A stretch of 64,000 nt of DNA, from assembly GCA_021730905.1 (NCBI GenBank), contig JAKFYK010000008.1:38588-102587 (forward strand). Direction: 5' to 3'. The position numbers and the translations under genes were made by a program. The DNA is from Betaproteobacteria bacterium (GTDB lineage Bacteria; Pseudomonadota; Gammaproteobacteria; Burkholderiales; SG8-41). Shown piece after piece: positions 35,636-43,611 of this stretch; position 1 is the stretch's first letter; every line of letters starts with the position of its first letter. Below the pieces are notes generated by a model. That model was given only the letters and a program-made list of their open reading frames with translations. It searched no databases and was not told where the DNA came from.

Positions 35636-35953
35636 CTACGGCCCTTTAATGATAATCGCGCCCGCCGAGGGGTCTTGCGGATCCGCAGCGCGCGCCTGCG
35701 CGGCTTGTTCCGGGGTGCGGGATTCAGCGAGCGCAGCGTTCGCCGGCGGCCGTGCAGATTCAGTCAGCTTTGGCGCAGATGCTGCAGACGGCATCGGCGC
35801 AATCTTAAGTTCAGACGGCGCAATTTCCTTCAAAGGCTGCGATGACGGTGGATGGAATGGTGTTGCGGAGTCCGCAGCACACGCCGACAAAGCGAAGCCT
35901 GCGATGACGACGCCAACACCGCATGATCTCACCCTGCTTAACCTTATTTTCAT
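35636..35953 (-). CDS. Putative lipoprotein of unknown function
   Basis: 105 residues. The N-terminus MKIRLSRVRSCGVGVVIAGF is followed by ALSACAAD, a lipobox with Cys25 as the probable lipidated residue. The rest is Ala/Pro-rich and probably disordered. Family unknown. The sequence immediately upstream of its ATG is a repeat shared with the upstream region of the AsmA-like gene, so the two may share control signals. Confidence 0.6.
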   Translation of the reverse strand: MKIRLSRVRSCGVGVVIAGFALSACAADSATPFHPPSSQPLKEIAPSELKIAPMPSAASAPKLTESARPPANAALAESRTPEQAAQARAADPQDPSAGAIIIKGP

Positions 35954-36057
35954 AACTGCGGATTATCCGTATCAGGTCAGAATGTTCCGTTCGGTAACCA
36001 ACATAGAAGGGTTTTTCGCCCACCGCCGCACACGCGAATAACTATGAAATAGGTTCT
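35954..36057 (-). repeat. About 80-bp repeat (family B) plus 25-bp family C copy
   Basis: Bases 35954-36035 resemble 37346-37430: the first 27 bases match at 21 positions through TCAGGTCAG, and later AACATAGAAGGGTTTTTC aligns with AACATAAAGCGGTTTTTC. Both copies begin directly at the start codon of a minus-strand gene. At the far end, 36033-36057 matches 32703-32727 inverted (22 of 25) and includes the stop codon of the AsmA-like gene. Confidence 0.6.
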
Positions 36058-37345
36058 AGTTTTTTTTCGGCGCAACCGGCGTCGGCGCCCGGGGTTGTTG
36101 CGCGTCCCCTTTGAACAGCCGGCCGAGAGCGCCGCCGACGCGGGCGCCGATTACGGTGCCGATACCGGGCAATACCGCAGTGCCAATGGCAGCGCCCGCG
36201 AAGAATCCCGGCGGCACCGAGGCTTGCGGCTTGTCGACAGGTCCGCTTACGGTGAAAGGCACGCCGACCGAGCCTTCGACCAGATACAGGGTACCGCTGG
36301 CGTCGATCTGACGGCGGTGGATCGTAGTGTGGCCCGTGGCGGTGTACTGGCCGGCGCGGGCCTTGAGCCCGGTGTAGGTCGCACGCATGCCCTCATCGGT
36401 GTTCTGTGTGTCCAGTTGGCCGGTCAGTTCCTGCAACACGGTCTGGCCGTCACGCTCTTTGCCGAGCGTGCGGATGGCCTTGTCGAGGTCAAAGCGCAAT
36501 ACCGTTGCGGGGTCAACGGAGAACACGGTGCGCGTATGCAGCGAGCGTGCCAGTTCGCCCGCCGATTTGCCGTTCGCGGTCAACACGGTCCGGCCCGAGC
36601 CCTTGCCCGCGACGGGTGACCGGCGATTGAATGCGCTCACCGCACTGGCCACCTCGATGTCATGCGGCGCCAACTGGCCGCTCAAGTGCATGACGCTGTT
36701 TGCGTCAGTCTTCAACACAACATTGCCGTGCATCGTGCCGCCGCCGACATTAACACGCGTCTGCCAGCGGTCGGTATCGCCCTCGCGCGCCAATGTCAGC
36801 GTGAAGGCGGGCTGGATGCCGGGGCGGCGCAACTCGGCATGGCGGGGGCGCCAGTGCGGGTCGAAATCAATCTCGCCGTCATAGACCACGGCGATGCCAC
36901 TGTGTGAAATCCAGGTCAGATTACGAAACGCGAAGTGTTCGAGCGGCGTGTCATCGCCTGCATCGACATTGCTTGCGCCCGGCTTGGCGTGAAAGGCGCG
37001 CACCGAGTTGCGCGGTAAAACCGTGTCACCGATGTCGACGCGCTCAAACACCAGCTTGCGCTGCAGCAGCGCGCGCGCATTGGGATGCGCGCTCAGTTGC
37101 CGGATAACCACCGGTTGCGCCTGCAGCGTGCGAAAGTCGTTGATCACTACAACGGGTTTTGGCAGTAACGCCCAGTGCACCGAGCCGATGGTGACCTTCA
37201 CGCCCAGCCGCGCTTCAGCCTCGACCGCGAGACGGGCCGCAAGGTCTTCGTTGGTGGGTAGCCACCACACCACGGCAAGCCACGTCGCACCTAGCACGCC
37301 AGTGGTTATGCCAAGGCCGACGGCCCATTTCCGTCCGTACGTCAT
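36056..37345 (-). CDS. AsmA-family-like envelope protein
   Basis: 429 residues. One N-terminal membrane helix (about 8-30) is followed by a large beta-rich periplasmic region with AsmA-like features (RLGVKVTIGSVHWALLPKP, TISHSG-type strands, LSGQLAPHDIEVASAVSAF). The C-terminus has a glycine-rich hydrophobic stretch, GAAIGTAVLPGIGTVIGARV, resembling a glycine zipper, followed by a basic, proline-rich tail. AsmA-like proteins take part in outer-membrane lipid transport or assembly. The upstream region carries the family B repeat. Confidence 0.7.
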   Translation of the reverse strand: MTYGRKWAVGLGITTGVLGATWLAVVWWLPTNEDLAARLAVEAEARLGVKVTIGSVHWALLPKPVVVINDFRTLQAQPVVIRQLSAHPNARALLQRKLVFERVDIGDTVLPRNSVRAFHAKPGASNVDAGDDTPLEHFAFRNLTWISHSGIAVVYDGEIDFDPHWRPRHAELRRPGIQPAFTLTLAREGDTDRWQTRVNVGGGTMHGNVVLKTDANSVMHLSGQLAPHDIEVASAVSAFNRRSPVAGKGSGRTVLTANGKSAGELARSLHTRTVFSVDPATVLRFDLDKAIRTLGKERDGQTVLQELTGQLDTQNTDEGMRATYTGLKARAGQYTATGHTTIHRRQIDASGTLYLVEGSVGVPFTVSGPVDKPQASVPPGFFAGAAIGTAVLPGIGTVIGARVGGALGRLFKGDAQQPRAPTPVAPKKN

Positions 37346-37430
37346 GATTGCCGATTGTCCGCTTCAGGTCAGCATCGGCTGTGCGACAGCGAACATAAAG
37401 CGGTTTTTCCCGGGTGACGGCTGCGCGGGC
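37346..37430 (-). repeat. About 80-bp repeat (family B), second copy
   Basis: Aligns with 35954-36035 as described there, beginning right at the start codon of the AsmA-like gene. Shared words include TTCAGGTCAG, GAACATAAAG and GGTTTTTC. In the plus-strand frame both copies translate to related peptides (PLQVSIGCATANIKRFF here, PYQVRMFRSVTNIEGFF there), so they may derive from a once-coding or longer repeat. Confidence 0.6.
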
Positions 37431-37600
37431 AACCTCACCTTGAGCGCCGTCAGTCAACCGACTGCACCTAATTTAAGGGCAGGGCACGACGCGTTGCGGT
37501 GCTGCCGGAAGGCAAGCGCGATGCACGTGGTGCGTGTGTGGGCGTGATATTCTCCGGCGGCAATGCGCCTGTAAAAGTCCTCGCACGCTACCGGTGAGGA

Positions 37601-37640
37601 TAAATAAATATAAATAAATATAAATAAAAACAAATACTTA
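37601..37640 (+). repeat. 10-bp tandem repeat joined to a perfect A/T element
   Basis: TAAATAAATA occurs twice in tandem (37601-37620), then TAAATAAAAA leads straight into AAAAACAAATACTTA at 37626-37640, a perfect copy of the interspersed element. It ends 14 bp before the ATG of the spermidine-synthase-like gene. Confidence 0.8.
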
Positions 37641-37654
37641 AGGTAATTCCACGA

Positions 37655-39691
37655 ATGCTGCTCTACGCTGGTACGATTTTTCTTAGCGCTTTTTTACTGT
37701 TCCTCGTTCAACCCATTATCGCGAAGCAAATCCTGCCGTGGTTCGGCGGCGCGGCGTCGGTGTGGGCGACGTGCCTGGTGTTTTTTCAGAGCGTGCTGCT
37801 GCTCGGCTATGCGTATGCCGACTGGACCTCGCGGCGCATGTCGCCGCGCACGCAGGCGAAGCTGCATATCGCGCTGCTGGTGGCAAGCCTGGCGCTGCTG
37901 CCGATTGTTCCGGGCGCGAGTTGGAAACCGGGCGGCGAAGACGGCGCGGCGCCGATGTTGGCAATACTGGGGCTGCTCGGCGTCACCATAGGATTGCAGT
38001 ATTTCATGCTGTCGGCCACCAGCCCGCTGTTGCAATCGTGGTATTGGCGGCATTTCAAAACTGCGGCGCCGTACCGTTTATTTGCGCTGTCGAATTTTGC
38101 ATCGCTGCTGGCGTTGTTGTCGTACCCGGTGGCGATTGAGCCGTTTTTGCGGCTGGCGGTGCAGTCTTATTCGTGGTCGGTATTGTATGTAGGGTTCGCG
38201 GTACTGTGTGCGCTGACGGCGTGGACCAGCGCGAAGGCGGCGGGCGCGGCGGACGTGCGTTTGGCGACAGCAACGGCGCCCACGGAAGATGCCGGCGTCA
38301 AAGCACCGGCATGGAGCGAGCGTCTCGCCTGGGTTGCGTTCTCCGCGATGGGCTCGTGCCTGTTGCTGGCGGTGACCAATCATCTGACACAGAACATCGC
38401 GTCGATACCTTTTTTGTGGCTGGTGCCACTGTCGCTGTACTTGATCACTTTTATTATTTGCTTTGATCACCCGCGCTGGTATGTGCGCCCGTTGTTTATC
38501 GGATTGGTGGCGGTGGCATTGCCCTTGATGGCGCACTTTTCAGAGTCGCTTGACCTGTACACGGCGGCGCCGCTGTATGCGGCAGGGATGTTCCTCTGCT
38601 GCATGTTCTGTCACGGCGAGTTGTACCGGTTGCGTCCGGCGCCACGTTATCTCACCACGTTTTACCTGATGATTTCCGTGGGCGGCGCGCTGGGCGCCCT
38701 GCTGATTGCGATTGTCGCGCCCTTGGTGCTCAAAGGATATTTCGAGTTGGGTTACACGCTGATTGCGTGCGCGCTGCTGGTGGCATGGAGTGCGCTGGCG
38801 ATTCAAAAATGGGCGGCGGTGGTCGCATTTGCGGTGGTGTGTACGACAAGCTGGTTTGTGATGGATAACATCAACGACTATTCGCGCGACATCCGCGTGA
38901 TGGTGCGCAATTTCTACGGCGTGGTGCGCACGCGCGACTATACCGATCCCGTGCTGTTTCGCGTGATGTATCACGGCGCGATCAATCATGGCGGGCAATT
39001 GCTGGCACCCAGCGATCAGCGCAAACCCTCCACGTATTTTGGCCCGACCAGCGGCTATGGACGCGCGTTCGCGAGTTTGCCGGAGACGCCGCGCCGCATC
39101 GGTGTGATCGGTCTGGGTGCCGGGGCGATTGCGGCTTACGCGCGCAAGGGCGATCTGTTCCGTTTCTACGAAATCGATCCGCAAGTGGCGGCGGTGGCGA
39201 TGACGGAATTTTCGTATCTCAAGGGAAGTCCGGCGCAGATCGACGTGGTGCTGGGCGACGGACGGCTGTCGCTCGAACGCGAAGCGCCGCAGCGCTACGA
39301 CCTGCTGGCCATTGATGCGTTTGCCGGCGATTCGATTCCGATGCATCTGCTGACGCGTGAAGCCATGGCGACTTATGTGAAGCATCTTGCGCCCGACGGC
39401 GTGATCGTGTTTCAGGCCACCAACCGTTTCGTGGGCATCGCGCCGGTGGTGGAACGCCTTGCCGCCGCGTTTGGCATGACGGCGGTAATGGTGACTGACG
39501 AGCCGGAGAATGGATACAAGACCGGCGCGGATTACTGGTTATCCTCAACTGATCAGATTATTGTTACCAGGAGCCGGCGGATTCTGGAAGCGCAGCCGAT
39601 TCACTCTGTGGCCGACGTGTTGCCGATCAATCCCAAGTTTCCGCTGTGGACCGACGATTTTTACAATCTGCTGGGCATACTGAAGCCGTGA
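37655..39691 (+). CDS. Fused membrane / spermidine-synthase-like protein
   Basis: 678 residues. The first 430 or so contain many transmembrane helices (start MLLYAGTIFLSAFLLFLVQP). The C-terminal third is a Rossmann methyltransferase/spermidine-synthase-like domain: IGVIGLGAGAIAAYARKG is the nucleotide-binding glycine loop, then FYEIDPQV, LGDGRLSLE and LLAIDAFAGDSIP. This architecture is common in Proteobacteria and called fused MFS/spermidine synthase, although polyamine synthesis is rarely proven. Whether the catalytic Asp is present needs alignment. Its leader carries the A/T element. Confidence 0.85.
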   Translation: MLLYAGTIFLSAFLLFLVQPIIAKQILPWFGGAASVWATCLVFFQSVLLLGYAYADWTSRRMSPRTQAKLHIALLVASLALLPIVPGASWKPGGEDGAAPMLAILGLLGVTIGLQYFMLSATSPLLQSWYWRHFKTAAPYRLFALSNFASLLALLSYPVAIEPFLRLAVQSYSWSVLYVGFAVLCALTAWTSAKAAGAADVRLATATAPTEDAGVKAPAWSERLAWVAFSAMGSCLLLAVTNHLTQNIASIPFLWLVPLSLYLITFIICFDHPRWYVRPLFIGLVAVALPLMAHFSESLDLYTAAPLYAAGMFLCCMFCHGELYRLRPAPRYLTTFYLMISVGGALGALLIAIVAPLVLKGYFELGYTLIACALLVAWSALAIQKWAAVVAFAVVCTTSWFVMDNINDYSRDIRVMVRNFYGVVRTRDYTDPVLFRVMYHGAINHGGQLLAPSDQRKPSTYFGPTSGYGRAFASLPETPRRIGVIGLGAGAIAAYARKGDLFRFYEIDPQVAAVAMTEFSYLKGSPAQIDVVLGDGRLSLEREAPQRYDLLAIDAFAGDSIPMHLLTREAMATYVKHLAPDGVIVFQATNRFVGIAPVVERLAAAFGMTAVMVTDEPENGYKTGADYWLSSTDQIIVTRSRRILEAQPIHSVADVLPINPKFPLWTDDFYNLLGILKP

Positions 39692-39791
39692 CGGTGTTGT
39701 CCGGCTGCGCGTTGCTGAAAAATTAAGCGAACCAGCGCAAGTGCAATGGCTAACGGCTCGTAACGCTGCACCTGCACGCTTGCGCACAGGG

Positions 39792-39814
39792 TTATCCACA
39801 GAAAATGTGCATAA
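39792..39814. promoter_or_regulatory. Inverted pair of DnaA boxes
   Basis: TTATCCACA at 39792-39800 is the consensus DnaA box. TGTGCATAA at 39806-39814 is, on the other strand, TTATGCACA, which also fits TTATNCACA. They are 5 bp apart in opposite orientation and 33 bp from an IHF-like element. The usual oriC neighbours (dnaA, dnaN, rpmH) are absent. Confidence 0.6.
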
Positions 39815-39847
39815 ATTTACCGTGCAACTCTTAAAAAATAATATTTT

Positions 39848-39862
39848 AAAAACAAATACTTA
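39848..39862 (+). repeat. A/T-rich 15-bp element, perfect copy
   Basis: AAAAACAAATACTTA without mismatch, in an A/T-rich stretch (39830-39870) just after the DnaA-box pair. It is followed by no gene within 200 bp. Confidence 0.8.
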
Positions 39863-40040
39863 TATCAATATCCCGCAGCTGTCTTTGCTTTCTCTTTGAT
39901 TTGCGGAGGATTTTTTCAACTGCCTGGCGCGAACGGTGTAACCTGCGCGTCACATTGCGTGCGGCGCGTGCAGAAGGCCAGCCAACACGCTGTGCCATTT
40001 CATTTTTTTTTGCGCACGGTGCAGTTACGGCTGCGGGCAA

Positions 40041-40069
40041 TTCAAAAACACCTGCGGCAATGCTAGAAT
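40041..40069 (+). promoter_or_regulatory. Possible promoter for the small Arg-rich ORF
   Basis: TTCAAA (40041-40046) and TAGAAT (40064-40069) are separated by 17 bp. The hexamers match the sigma-70 consensus at 4 and 5 of 6 positions. The start of the small Arg-rich ORF is 34 bp after the -10 box, and a terminator ends the unit at 40452. Confidence 0.45.
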
Positions 40070-40102
40070 TCCCGCGTATGCATGCTATCGCGAAAATGAT
40101 CC

Positions 40103-40249
40103 ATGAATCCCGCTGATGACCGCCGTACCGGGTCTGGCCGCAGACTCGGAATGGATCGCCGCTGGATTATCGACCTGTATTACGCAGGGCGTGAGCGGCG
40201 CGACGGCGGTGAGCGGCGCTACGGCCCCAGCCGGCGAGCCGCGCACTGA
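40103..40249 (+). CDS. 48-residue protein with repeated Arg-Arg motifs
   Basis: ATG 40103 to TGA 40247-40249 encodes 48 residues with six RR pairs in a regular pattern: NPADDRRTG, SGRRLGMDRRWIIDLYYAG, ERRDGGERRYGPSRR. Similar DRRxGxDRR/ERR peptides occur at the termini of some proteobacterial proteins, so this looks coding rather than random. It lies in a transcript-like unit with a promoter at 40041-40069 and a terminator at 40433-40452. The same frame stays open for 52 more codons after the TGA. The ribosome site is weak. Function unknown; nucleic-acid binding is possible. Confidence 0.5.
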   Translation: MNPADDRRTGSGRRLGMDRRWIIDLYYAGRERRDGGERRYGPSRRAAH

Positions 40250-40408
40250 GGCAGCGGCGACGGTCTCGTCCGGGGTGTACTTAGCTTCGGGCGCCGGATG
40301 GCGCGTGATTTGCTTGAGCATCCATTCCCTGCTGTGCCAATTTCCATTGACGTCGCGGCGAGCGGCGAACCGGTCACTTCCGTCTATGGGAATTCATTGA
40401 CAGCGTAG
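40250..40408 (+). other. In-frame continuation after the TGA of the Arg-rich ORF
   Basis: In the same frame as the ORF at 40103, 52 sense codons follow the TGA up to TAG at 40406-40408. They include ATG 40298, which could start a 36-residue peptide (MARDLLEHPFPAVPISIDVA at its start). It may be a second small ORF or the severed 3' half of one gene split by a stop mutation. It ends 24 bp before the terminator stem. Confidence 0.3.
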
Positions 40409-40432
40409 AGCGCAGCCCCTAGCATCCCGTTG

Positions 40433-40452
40433 CGCCCGGATGGGCGTTTTTT
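40433..40452 (+). terminator. Intrinsic terminator, plus strand
   Basis: CGCCC-GGAT-GGGCG followed by TTTTTT. A 5-bp GC stem with a tetraloop and six T residues, well placed to end a transcript of the small ORF unit at 40103-40408 and to insulate the binding-protein gene at 40538. Confidence 0.65.
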
Positions 40453-40537
40453 GATATCGGAATGCCCCGCGAAACGGCTGTTTATCCCCGGGTGCGTTTC
40501 ATTGCTCCAGTGCTGTAGCGATTTCCCTGCATAATCT

Positions 40538-41416
40538 ATGATCAAGCTTGCACTGATTTCCGAAGGCGTGAACACATGGCCGGTTTACGTCGCGCAAGCG
40601 CTGGGATTCTGGAAGAACGCCGGCGCTGAAGTCGATCTCACGATCACCGGCTCGTCGATACAGCAACTCGATGCGCTGAAAAAGGGCGGGTTCGATATCG
40701 GGTTCCAGCAAGTCGACCACATTGTGCGCGGCGTGGAGCAGGGCGCGGATTTGTTTATCTTCATGGGGCAGTCGCACGCGCCGGAATTGTCGCTGATCGT
40801 ATCGAAAGACATCATCAGCATCAGCGATCTCAAAGGCAAGAACATCGTGGTGGACGACGCGCGTACCGGCTATTCGCTGCTGTTAAAAAAATTGTTTGAG
40901 CAAAACGGTATCAACGAAAGCGATACCCATTTCAAGAATGTCGGCGGTTCGCGGGAGCGTTTCGACGCAATGAAAAATGGCGAAGGTTCGGCGTGTTTCA
41001 TTAACCCTCCGTTTGATCGCAACCTGATCGACGCGGGCTTGAAAAGCCTCGGCGCATCGGGCGATTTTTTTCCGACCTATCCGGGGCCGATCGCCGCCGC
41101 GCGCCGCGCATGGGTGCGCGAACATAAAACGGAGTTCATAGCGTTCATACGCGGATTCAACCGGGCATACGCCTGGCTGCAAGACAGTGCGAACCAGGCC
41201 GCAGCCGTGCAACTACTGCCGGCGCGTCTCAACATGACGGCCGATGCCGCGGCGCGTGCGCTTGCGCGCGTGTTCAGCCGGCCGCGTCCGCAAGTTACCG
41301 ACGAGGGCGTGCGGCAGGTGATGGATCTGGTATGGGCATCGGAAAAATATGCCGCGACGAAAGGCAGCCCCAACAAATACATGGATTTAAGCTATCTGCG
41401 CGAAGCGGGCGAGTAG
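40538..41416 (+). CDS. NMT1/SsuA-like solute-binding protein without a signal peptide
   Basis: 292 residues of the ABC nitrate/sulfonate/thiamine-precursor binding-protein family (PF09084-like): MIKLALISEGVNTWPVYVAQ, DIGFQQVDHIVRG, SDLKGKNIVVDDARTGYSLL. It begins directly with the mature-type sequence and no hydrophobic signal, so it should stay in the cytosol unless a start further upstream has been missed; I see none. No ABC permease or ATPase genes are adjacent. An alpha/beta hydrolase gene follows 18 bp later, so the pair is an operon. It may work as a cytosolic ligand binder or an enzyme of THI5 type. Confidence 0.75.
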   Translation: MIKLALISEGVNTWPVYVAQALGFWKNAGAEVDLTITGSSIQQLDALKKGGFDIGFQQVDHIVRGVEQGADLFIFMGQSHAPELSLIVSKDIISISDLKGKNIVVDDARTGYSLLLKKLFEQNGINESDTHFKNVGGSRERFDAMKNGEGSACFINPPFDRNLIDAGLKSLGASGDFFPTYPGPIAAARRAWVREHKTEFIAFIRGFNRAYAWLQDSANQAAAVQLLPARLNMTADAAARALARVFSRPRPQVTDEGVRQVMDLVWASEKYAATKGSPNKYMDLSYLREAGE

Positions 41417-41434
41417 ATACCGGAGGAGTAAGTC

Positions 41435-42505
41435 ATGCCCGATTCACGGGTGGAAGCCGCGATACATCATTGGGCGCCGCGTTTCGTGTCGAATGGCGTG
41501 CCGCTCACGGATTTTCAGGAAGTGACCGCGGGGCTGGAACGCTGGCCCGATTGGTGCGCGGCGTGGAGCAAGCGCGCGGCGATGCACGACGCGCTCGGCG
41601 ACGCCGTATTCGCCCAGGGCCACAAATTGTCGGCGGGCGAGCACTGGACGCGTGCCGCCGTGTGTTACCACTTCGCGAAATTCGTGTTTGTCGAAGATAT
41701 CGCGCAGATGCGCGCGGCGCATATGAAGGCGGTGAATTGCCGCAACAAGGCGCTGCCGTTTCTGCAGCCCGCGGGCGAACGCGTTGAAATACCGTTCGAT
41801 GGCACGCACTTTCGCGGGATTTTGCGCAAACCTGCCGGCATTGAGAAGCCACCCATAGTTGTCATGTGCATGGGTCTTGATTCGGCGAAAGAAGAAACCG
41901 ATGCTTACGAGCGGCCATTTCTTGCGCGCGGCATGGCCACGCTCGCGTTCGACGGGCCGGGGCAGGGCGAATCCGAATACGATCTCGGCATACGAGGTGA
42001 TTACGAAGTCGCCGTGCATGCCGTCATTGATTGGGTGGAGCGGCGTAGCGATGTTGATGCGGCGCGCATCGGACTGTGGGGCGTGTCGCTCGGCGGTTAC
42101 TACGCGCCACGCGCTGCGGCATTTGAAAAGCGCGTCAAGGCCTGTATTTCACTGTCGGGGCCGTATGACTGGGCGGAACACTGGGATAAGTTGAACGAAC
42201 TCACGCGCGAGACGTTTCGCGTGCGCTCGCGCCAGAAAACGCAGGACGATGCGCGCCATTTCGCGTCGACGCTAACGCTGAAAAACTGCGCGCAGGAGAT
42301 TTCCTGTCCGTTATTCATCGTCGCGGGTAAACTCGACCGCATCGTGCCGTGGACCGAGGGCGAGCGCCTTGCCAAGGCTGCCAGGGGTGCCGTGGAATTT
42401 TTGCTGCTCGACGACGGCAATCATGTAGCGAATAATCGCGGTTACCGCTGGCGGTCGCAGTCGGCGGACTGGATGGCGCGGCAATTGGGGCTGGCTCTGT
42501 TGTAA
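41435..42505 (+). CDS. Alpha/beta hydrolase, dihydropseudooxynicotine-hydrolase/FrsA-like
   Basis: 356 residues. An N-terminal helical cap (about 1-110) precedes an alpha/beta-hydrolase core. The nucleophile is Ser218 in GVSLGG, the acid probably lies in AGKLDRIVPW and the base is the His of DDGNHVANN. The layout fits the family of 2,6-dihydropseudooxynicotine hydrolase, which cleaves C-C bonds in nicotine breakdown, and related esterases. The order binding protein, hydrolase, two Bug proteins suggests uptake and cleavage of an organic acid or ketone. AGGAG stands before the ATG. Confidence 0.8.
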   Translation: MPDSRVEAAIHHWAPRFVSNGVPLTDFQEVTAGLERWPDWCAAWSKRAAMHDALGDAVFAQGHKLSAGEHWTRAAVCYHFAKFVFVEDIAQMRAAHMKAVNCRNKALPFLQPAGERVEIPFDGTHFRGILRKPAGIEKPPIVVMCMGLDSAKEETDAYERPFLARGMATLAFDGPGQGESEYDLGIRGDYEVAVHAVIDWVERRSDVDAARIGLWGVSLGGYYAPRAAAFEKRVKACISLSGPYDWAEHWDKLNELTRETFRVRSRQKTQDDARHFASTLTLKNCAQEISCPLFIVAGKLDRIVPWTEGERLAKAARGAVEFLLLDDGNHVANNRGYRWRSQSADWMARQLGLALL

Positions 42506-42515
42506 AATAATTATT

Positions 42516-42530
42516 AAAAACATATACTTA
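42516..42530 (+). repeat. A/T-rich 15-bp element, near copy
   Basis: AAAAACATATACTTA, one mismatch to the element (CAT for CAA in the core). It lies 10 bp after the hydrolase stop and about 100 bp before the Bug gene at 42630. Confidence 0.7.
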
Positions 42531-42629
42531 CATTGATTTTTGATTTGTCTCGTACAAACAACGAGAAAGTAGCTCAAGCGCGTCGTGTAAACCGGTTGTC
42601 GCATTCCGAAAAATAGTGGAGGAGCATTC

Positions 42630-43595
42630 ATGAAATCCGTCAAACTGATTGGTGCGCTGTGTGTGCTGACGCTCAGTGGTGCCGCGCAGGCGCAGGAAAA
42701 ATTTCCGACTAAAAATATCCGCATGCTGGTGCCGTTCGCACCGGGCAGCCAGACCGATATTCTTGCGCGCTGGATCGGCGAGAAATTTCTCGAAAGCTGG
42801 AACCAGCAGGTGGTGGTGGACAATCGGCCGAGCGCAGGCGGCACGATCGCTTCGCAATATGTGCTTGACGCCAATTACGACGGCCATACCATGATGATGG
42901 TGTCCACCGGACATGCGGGCAACGCCACGCTGTTTTCCAAACTGCCGTACGACACCATCAAGGATTTCGCCGGCGTGTCGCAGGTGGCGAGCGTGCCCAA
43001 CGTGCTGGTGGTAGCGCCCGCGCTCGGCGCCAAATCGATGAAGGACCTGATTGCGCTGGCGAAAGCCAAACCCGGCACGATGAACTTCAGCTCGGCGGGT
43101 ATCGGCAGCGGCACGCAGATCAACGGCGAAATGTTCAAGCTCGCGGCGGGTATCAGTGCCACGCACGTGCCTTACAAAGGCGCGCCCGATGCGCTGAACA
43201 ACGTAATCGGCGGAGGCGTGCAATTCAATTTCGCGCCGATACTGGTGGCGATGGGGCAGATCAAAGCCGGCCGCGTGCTGGCACTGGCGGTCAGCACTGT
43301 CAGCCGCTCGCCACTGTTTCCCAATGTGCCGACGATCGCGGAAGCGGGCCTGCCGGGATTTGAATACGACCAGTGGTACGGTTTGCTGGTGGCCGCGAAA
43401 ACGCCGCGCCCGATTGTCAACGCGGTGAACAAGGAAATTGTGCGCATCCTCAGCGCGCCGGAAATGAAAGAGCGCATGCTGACGCAAGGCGCGACGCCGA
43501 AGCCCACCACGCCGCAGCAGTTCGATGAATTTATCCGCTCGGAAGTGAAAAAATTCGCGCCGGTGATTATCGCTTCAGGCGCGAAAGTAAACTGA
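42630..43595 (+). CDS. Bug/TctC-family binding protein
   Basis: 321 residues with a Sec signal peptide (MKSVKLIGALCVLTLSGAAQ, cleavage near AQA-QE) and the Bug fold: MLVPFAPGSQTDILARWIGE, VVVDNRPSAGGTIASQ, FSKLPYDTIKDF and VPTIAEAGLPGFEYDQWYGL. It binds a carboxylated solute in the periplasm. GGAGGAG lies about 7 nt before the ATG. A second, different Bug gene starts 16 bp after it, so the two are cotranscribed but no TctAB membrane genes accompany them. Confidence 0.92.
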   Translation: MKSVKLIGALCVLTLSGAAQAQEKFPTKNIRMLVPFAPGSQTDILARWIGEKFLESWNQQVVVDNRPSAGGTIASQYVLDANYDGHTMMMVSTGHAGNATLFSKLPYDTIKDFAGVSQVASVPNVLVVAPALGAKSMKDLIALAKAKPGTMNFSSAGIGSGTQINGEMFKLAAGISATHVPYKGAPDALNNVIGGGVQFNFAPILVAMGQIKAGRVLALAVSTVSRSPLFPNVPTIAEAGLPGFEYDQWYGLLVAAKTPRPIVNAVNKEIVRILSAPEMKERMLTQGATPKPTTPQQFDEFIRSEVKKFAPVIIASGAKVN

Positions 43596-43611
43596 TCCGA
43601 CGGAGACTCAT

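Larger units (their letters stand above)
39692..40040. other. A/T-rich intergenic region with DnaA boxes
   Basis: No convincing gene is visible. The stretch holds an inverted pair of DnaA-box-like 9-mers and a perfect copy of the interspersed 15-bp element in A/T-rich DNA. Short open frames on both strands lack ribosome sites or domain-like sequence. Confidence 0.5.

Noticed and set aside
39792..39862. Chromosomal replication origin
   Set aside because: Only two DnaA boxes, no dnaA/dnaN/rpmH neighbours and no array of 13-mers. A regulatory or titration site fits better.
40103..40408. Selenocysteine readthrough at the TGA of the Arg-rich ORF
   Set aside because: No SECIS-like hairpin is evident right after the TGA, and the second half has no conserved redox motif. 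A stop mutation or two ORFs is simpler.
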